Shown in pieces: positions 61,837 through 64,000 of a stretch of 64,000 nt of DNA (position 1 is its first letter; each line of letters begins with the position of its first letter). This DNA is from Streptomyces sp. CNH099. GTDB taxonomy: Bacteria > Actinomycetota > Actinomycetes > Streptomycetales > Streptomycetaceae. The notes beneath the pieces are model-generated. The model did not search any database, was not told the DNA's origin, and saw nothing but the letters and a program-made list of their open reading frames with translations. Both the position numbers and the translations under genes were made by a program. The stretch is from NCBI GenBank assembly GCA_000514715.1, contig AZWL01000005.1:248001-312000 (forward strand), in the 5' to 3' direction.

Positions 61837-62919
61837 ATGGGTTCGGTTCGCGTAGCCATCGTCGGCGTGGGCAACTGCGCCGCGTCTCTGGTGCAGGGCG
61901 TCGAGTTCTACAAGGACGCCGACCCGGGCAGCCGGGTGCCCGGACTGATGCACGTCCAGTTCGGCGACTACCACATCCGTGACATCGACTTCGTCGCGGC
62001 GTTCGACGTCGACGCCAAGAAGGTGGGACTCGACCTCGCCGACGCGATCGGGGCGAGCGAGAACAACACCATCAAGATCTGCGACGTCCCGAACAGCGGC
62101 GTGACCGTGCAGCGCGGCCACACGCTCGACGGCCTCGGGCGCTACTACCGCGAGACGATCGAGGAGTCCGCGGAGGAGCCGGTCGACGTCGTGCAGGTGC
62201 TCCGGGACCGCCGCGTCGACGTGCTGGTCTGCTACCTGCCGGTGGGCTCCGAGGACGCCGCGAAGTACTACGCGCAGTGCGCCATCGACGCCGGCGTGGC
62301 CTTCGTCAACGCCCTGCCGGTGTTCATCGCGGGCACCAAGGAGTGGGCGGACAAGTTCACCGAGGCGGGCGTGCCGATCGTCGGCGACGACATCAAGTCG
62401 CAGGTCGGCGCCACCATCACGCACCGCGTGATGGCGAAGCTCTTCGAGGACCGGGGCGTCATCCTGGACCGTACGATGCAGCTGAACGTCGGCGGCAACA
62501 TGGACTTCAAGAACATGCTGGAGCGGGACCGGCTGGAGTCCAAGAAGATCTCCAAGACCCAGGCCGTCACCTCCCAGATCCCCGACCGCGACCTGGGCGA
62601 GCACAACGTGCACATCGGCCCCTCGGACTACGTCGCCTGGCTGGACGACCGCAAGTGGGCGTACGTGCGTCTGGAGGGCCGCGCCTTCGGCGAGGTGCCG
62701 CTCAGCCTGGAGTACAAGCTGGAGGTCTGGGACTCGCCGAATTCCGCGGGCATCATCATCGACGCGCTGCGCGCCGCGAAGATCGCCAAGGACCGGGGCG
62801 TCGGCGGCCCGGTGCTGTCGGCCTCCTCGTACTTCATGAAGTCCCCGCCCGTGCAGTACTTCGACGACGAGGCCCGGGAGAACGTGGAGAAGTTCATCCG
62901 CGGCGAGGTCGAGCGCTAG
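61837..62919 (+). CDS. ino1: Inositol-3-phosphate synthase
   Basis: This 360-residue enzyme converts glucose-6-phosphate to 1L-myo-inositol-3-phosphate with [23 protein letters not shown] is the NAD-binding start, and [31 protein letters not shown] and [19 protein letters not shown] are hallmark blocks. The short actinobacterial form lacks eukaryotic insertions. Product feeds mycothiol and phosphatidylinositol synthesis. Hairpin terminator at 62960-62995. Confidence 0.97.
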   Translation: MGSVRVAIVGVGNCAASLVQGVEFYKDADPGSRVPGLMHVQFGDYHIRDIDFVAAFDVDAKKVGLDLADAIGASENNTIKICDVPNSGVTVQRGHTLDGLGRYYRETIEESAEEPVDVVQVLRDRRVDVLVCYLPVGSEDAAKYYAQCAIDAGVAFVNALPVFIAGTKEWADKFTEAGVPIVGDDIKSQVGATITHRVMAKLFEDRGVILDRTMQLNVGGNMDFKNMLERDRLESKKISKTQAVTSQIPDRDLGEHNVHIGPSDYVAWLDDRKWAYVRLEGRAFGEVPLSLEYKLEVWDSPNSAGIIIDALRAAKIAKDRGVGGPVLSASSYFMKSPPVQYFDDEARENVEKFIRGEVER

Positions 62920-62959
62920 CCGCCGCCGGCGGCTCGTCGTTCTCAGACGCCGGCCGTTT

Positions 62960-62995
62960 CCTAGGGGTCCCGGGCAACAGCCCGGGGCCCCTAGG
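62960..62995 (+). terminator. Hairpin terminator after ino1
   Basis: CCTAGGGGTCCCGGGC and GCCCGGGGCCCCTAGG form a 16-bp stem (one G-T pair) around an AACA loop, 40 bases after the ino1 stop and just before the next gene. Confidence 0.88.
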
Positions 62996-63013
62996 CATGT
63001 GATGCTGAACGCC

Positions 63014-64000
63014 ATGCCCGTTGTCCGCGATCTCCGCAGCCTGCTGCGGCTGCACGGCTTCCGCCGGCTGCTGGCCGTACGGCTGCTCTCCCAGGGCGCC
63101 GACGGCGTCTATCAGGTGGCGCTCGCCGCGTACGTCGTCTTCTCCCCGGAGCGGCAGACGTCGCCGGCTGCCATCGCCTCCGCGATGGCCGTGCTGCTGC
63201 TGCCGTACTCGGTGATCGGCCCCTTCGCCGGCGTGCTGCTGGACCGCTGGCGGCGCCGGCAGGTGCTGCTGTACGGGAACCTGCTGCGCGCCGGCTTCGC
63301 GGCGGGGACCGCGGCGCTGCTGCTGGCCGGGGTGCCGGACTGGCTGTTCTATCTGTCCGCACTGTCCGTCACCGCCGTCAACCGCTTCGTGCTCTCCGGG
63401 CTCTCCGCCGCGCTGCCGCGTGTGGTGGACACCGAGGAGCAGCTCATGGTCGGCAACTCGCTGTCGCCGACCGCGGGCACCCTGGCCGCGACGGCCGGCG
63501 GCGGCGTGGCCTTCCTCGTCGGGCTCGCCGGCCCCGAGGGCAGCACGGCCGACGCGACGACCGTGCTGGTGGGCTCGGGGCTGTATCTCAGCGCGGCGCT
63601 GGCGGCGCTGCGGATGGCGCCGGACTCGCTGGGGCCGGATCCGGAGCTGGTGCTGCCGCGGATCGCGGCGGCGGTCGCCAGCACCGCGCGCGGGCTGGCC
63701 GCGGGGGTACGGCATCTGGGTGAGCGGCGCGAGGCGGCGCGGGCGCTGTCCGCCATGGGGCTGATGCGCTTCTGCTTCGGGGCGCTGACCGTGATGCTGC
63801 TGATGCTGTGCCGCTACGCCTGGACCGACGGCGAGGACGAGGGCATGGCCCTGCTCGGCGTGGCCGTCGGCCTGTCGGGGCTGGGCTTCTTCGTCGCGGC
63901 CGTGGTGACGCCGTGGCTGGTGCCCCGGCTGGGCCGGACCGGCTGGATGACGCTGTGCGCGGCGGTGGCGGCGGTGCTGACGCCGACGCTGGGGCTGTCG
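63014..64000 (+). CDS. MFS transporter (partial, runs off the window)
   Basis: The frame from ATG at 63014 (or 63002) is open to the right edge, 329 residues visible. It has MFS helices, beginning LLAVRLLSQGADGVYQVALA then LLLPYSVIGPFAGVLLDRWR, with the A-motif-like GVLLDRWRRRQVL between TM2 and TM3. About nine helices are visible. Likely a proton-driven efflux protein; substrate unknown. The stop codon lies outside the window. Confidence 0.88.
   Translation, partial: MPVVRDLRSLLRLHGFRRLLAVRLLSQGADGVYQVALAAYVVFSPERQTSPAAIASAMAVLLLPYSVIGPFAGVLLDRWRRRQVLLYGNLLRAGFAAGTAALLLAGVPDWLFYLSALSVTAVNRFVLSGLSAALPRVVDTEEQLMVGNSLSPTAGTLAATAGGGVAFLVGLAGPEGSTADATTVLVGSGLYLSAALAALRMAPDSLGPDPELVLPRIAAAVASTARGLAAGVRHLGERREAARALSAMGLMRFCFGALTVMLLMLCRYAWTDGEDEGMALLGVAVGLSGLGFFVAAVVTPWLVPRLGRTGWMTLCAAVAAVLTPTLGLS

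Overview
The window is a very GC-rich stretch of actinobacterial chromosome, almost certainly from Streptomyces or a close relative. The evidence is the codon bias, the frequent GTG starts, the ATGA/GTGA start-stop overlaps, and a gene order I know from the central Streptomyces chromosome: dnaB, then rplI-rpsR-ssb-rpsF, femX, an alanine-racemase-like gene, a GT87 membrane glycosyltransferase, a bifunctional PBP, padR, and inositol-phosphate synthase. I recognised no rRNA, tRNA, CRISPR array, transposase or prophage.

Layout. (a) 1-13.5 kb: the tail of an unknown gene; thiC with a TPP riboswitch; a His-rich YibE/F protein; small membrane and cupin genes; a phosphatase/fructosamine-kinase/PLP-enzyme chain; a secreted low-complexity protein; a Nudix hydrolase; a HAD phosphatase; a membrane protein; a metallophosphoesterase; and a LacI regulator. 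(b) 13.9-23.7 kb: a hisC-like aminotransferase and the cytochrome bd operon cydA-cydB-cydDC-GAF histidine kinase, with a Rex-type operator upstream. (c) 23.8-28.4 kb: a Cof-type HAD hydrolase and a cell-wall/beta-lactam-like locus (PBP divergent from a LysR regulator coupled to a class A beta-lactamase-like protein). (d) 28.4-38 kb: an LLM oxidoreductase, a small secreted protein with the M15 DD-peptidase signature, two Tat-exported proteins, a CobW GTPase, a MerR regulator, and an M24 peptidase coupled to an alpha/beta hydrolase-SDR fusion. (e) 38.3-42.8 kb: two ABC ATPase/permease pairs and a PIG-L deacetylase. (f) 42.8-46.8 kb: an accessory patch with a Cys-rich pentapeptide-repeat protein, remnants of an HxlR/NmrA pair, an APH-fold kinase, a hexanucleotide repeat and a secreted serine hydrolase. 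(g) 47-64 kb: the conserved replication, ribosome and cell-wall block.

Most striking signals. The DnaB helicase is split by a 284-residue intein placed directly after the Walker A lysine. It begins with Ala and carries the Trp-Cys-Thr set of class 3 inteins. Its homing endonuclease appears half-deleted. The dnaB/MATE intergenic region holds a cluster of DnaA-box-like 9-mers and a promoter that would make a leaderless MATE mRNA. Clear regulatory sites include the TPP riboswitch (its SD lies in or beside the closing stem), the Rex-type operator before cydA, a 21-bp perfect palindrome before padR, and a perfect TGTGA-N6-TCACA site between the divergent PBP and padR genes.

How the genes work together. 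The 53.9-60.7 kb block (FemX-type ligase, racemase-like protein, lipid-linked-sugar glycosyltransferase, class A PBP) and the 24.8-30 kb block (PBP, beta-lactamase-like protein, M15-like peptidase) both point to peptidoglycan synthesis and remodelling. The cyd operon is a low-oxygen respiration module that would be controlled by NADH/NAD redox state. The 47-53 kb block is replication and translation housekeeping.
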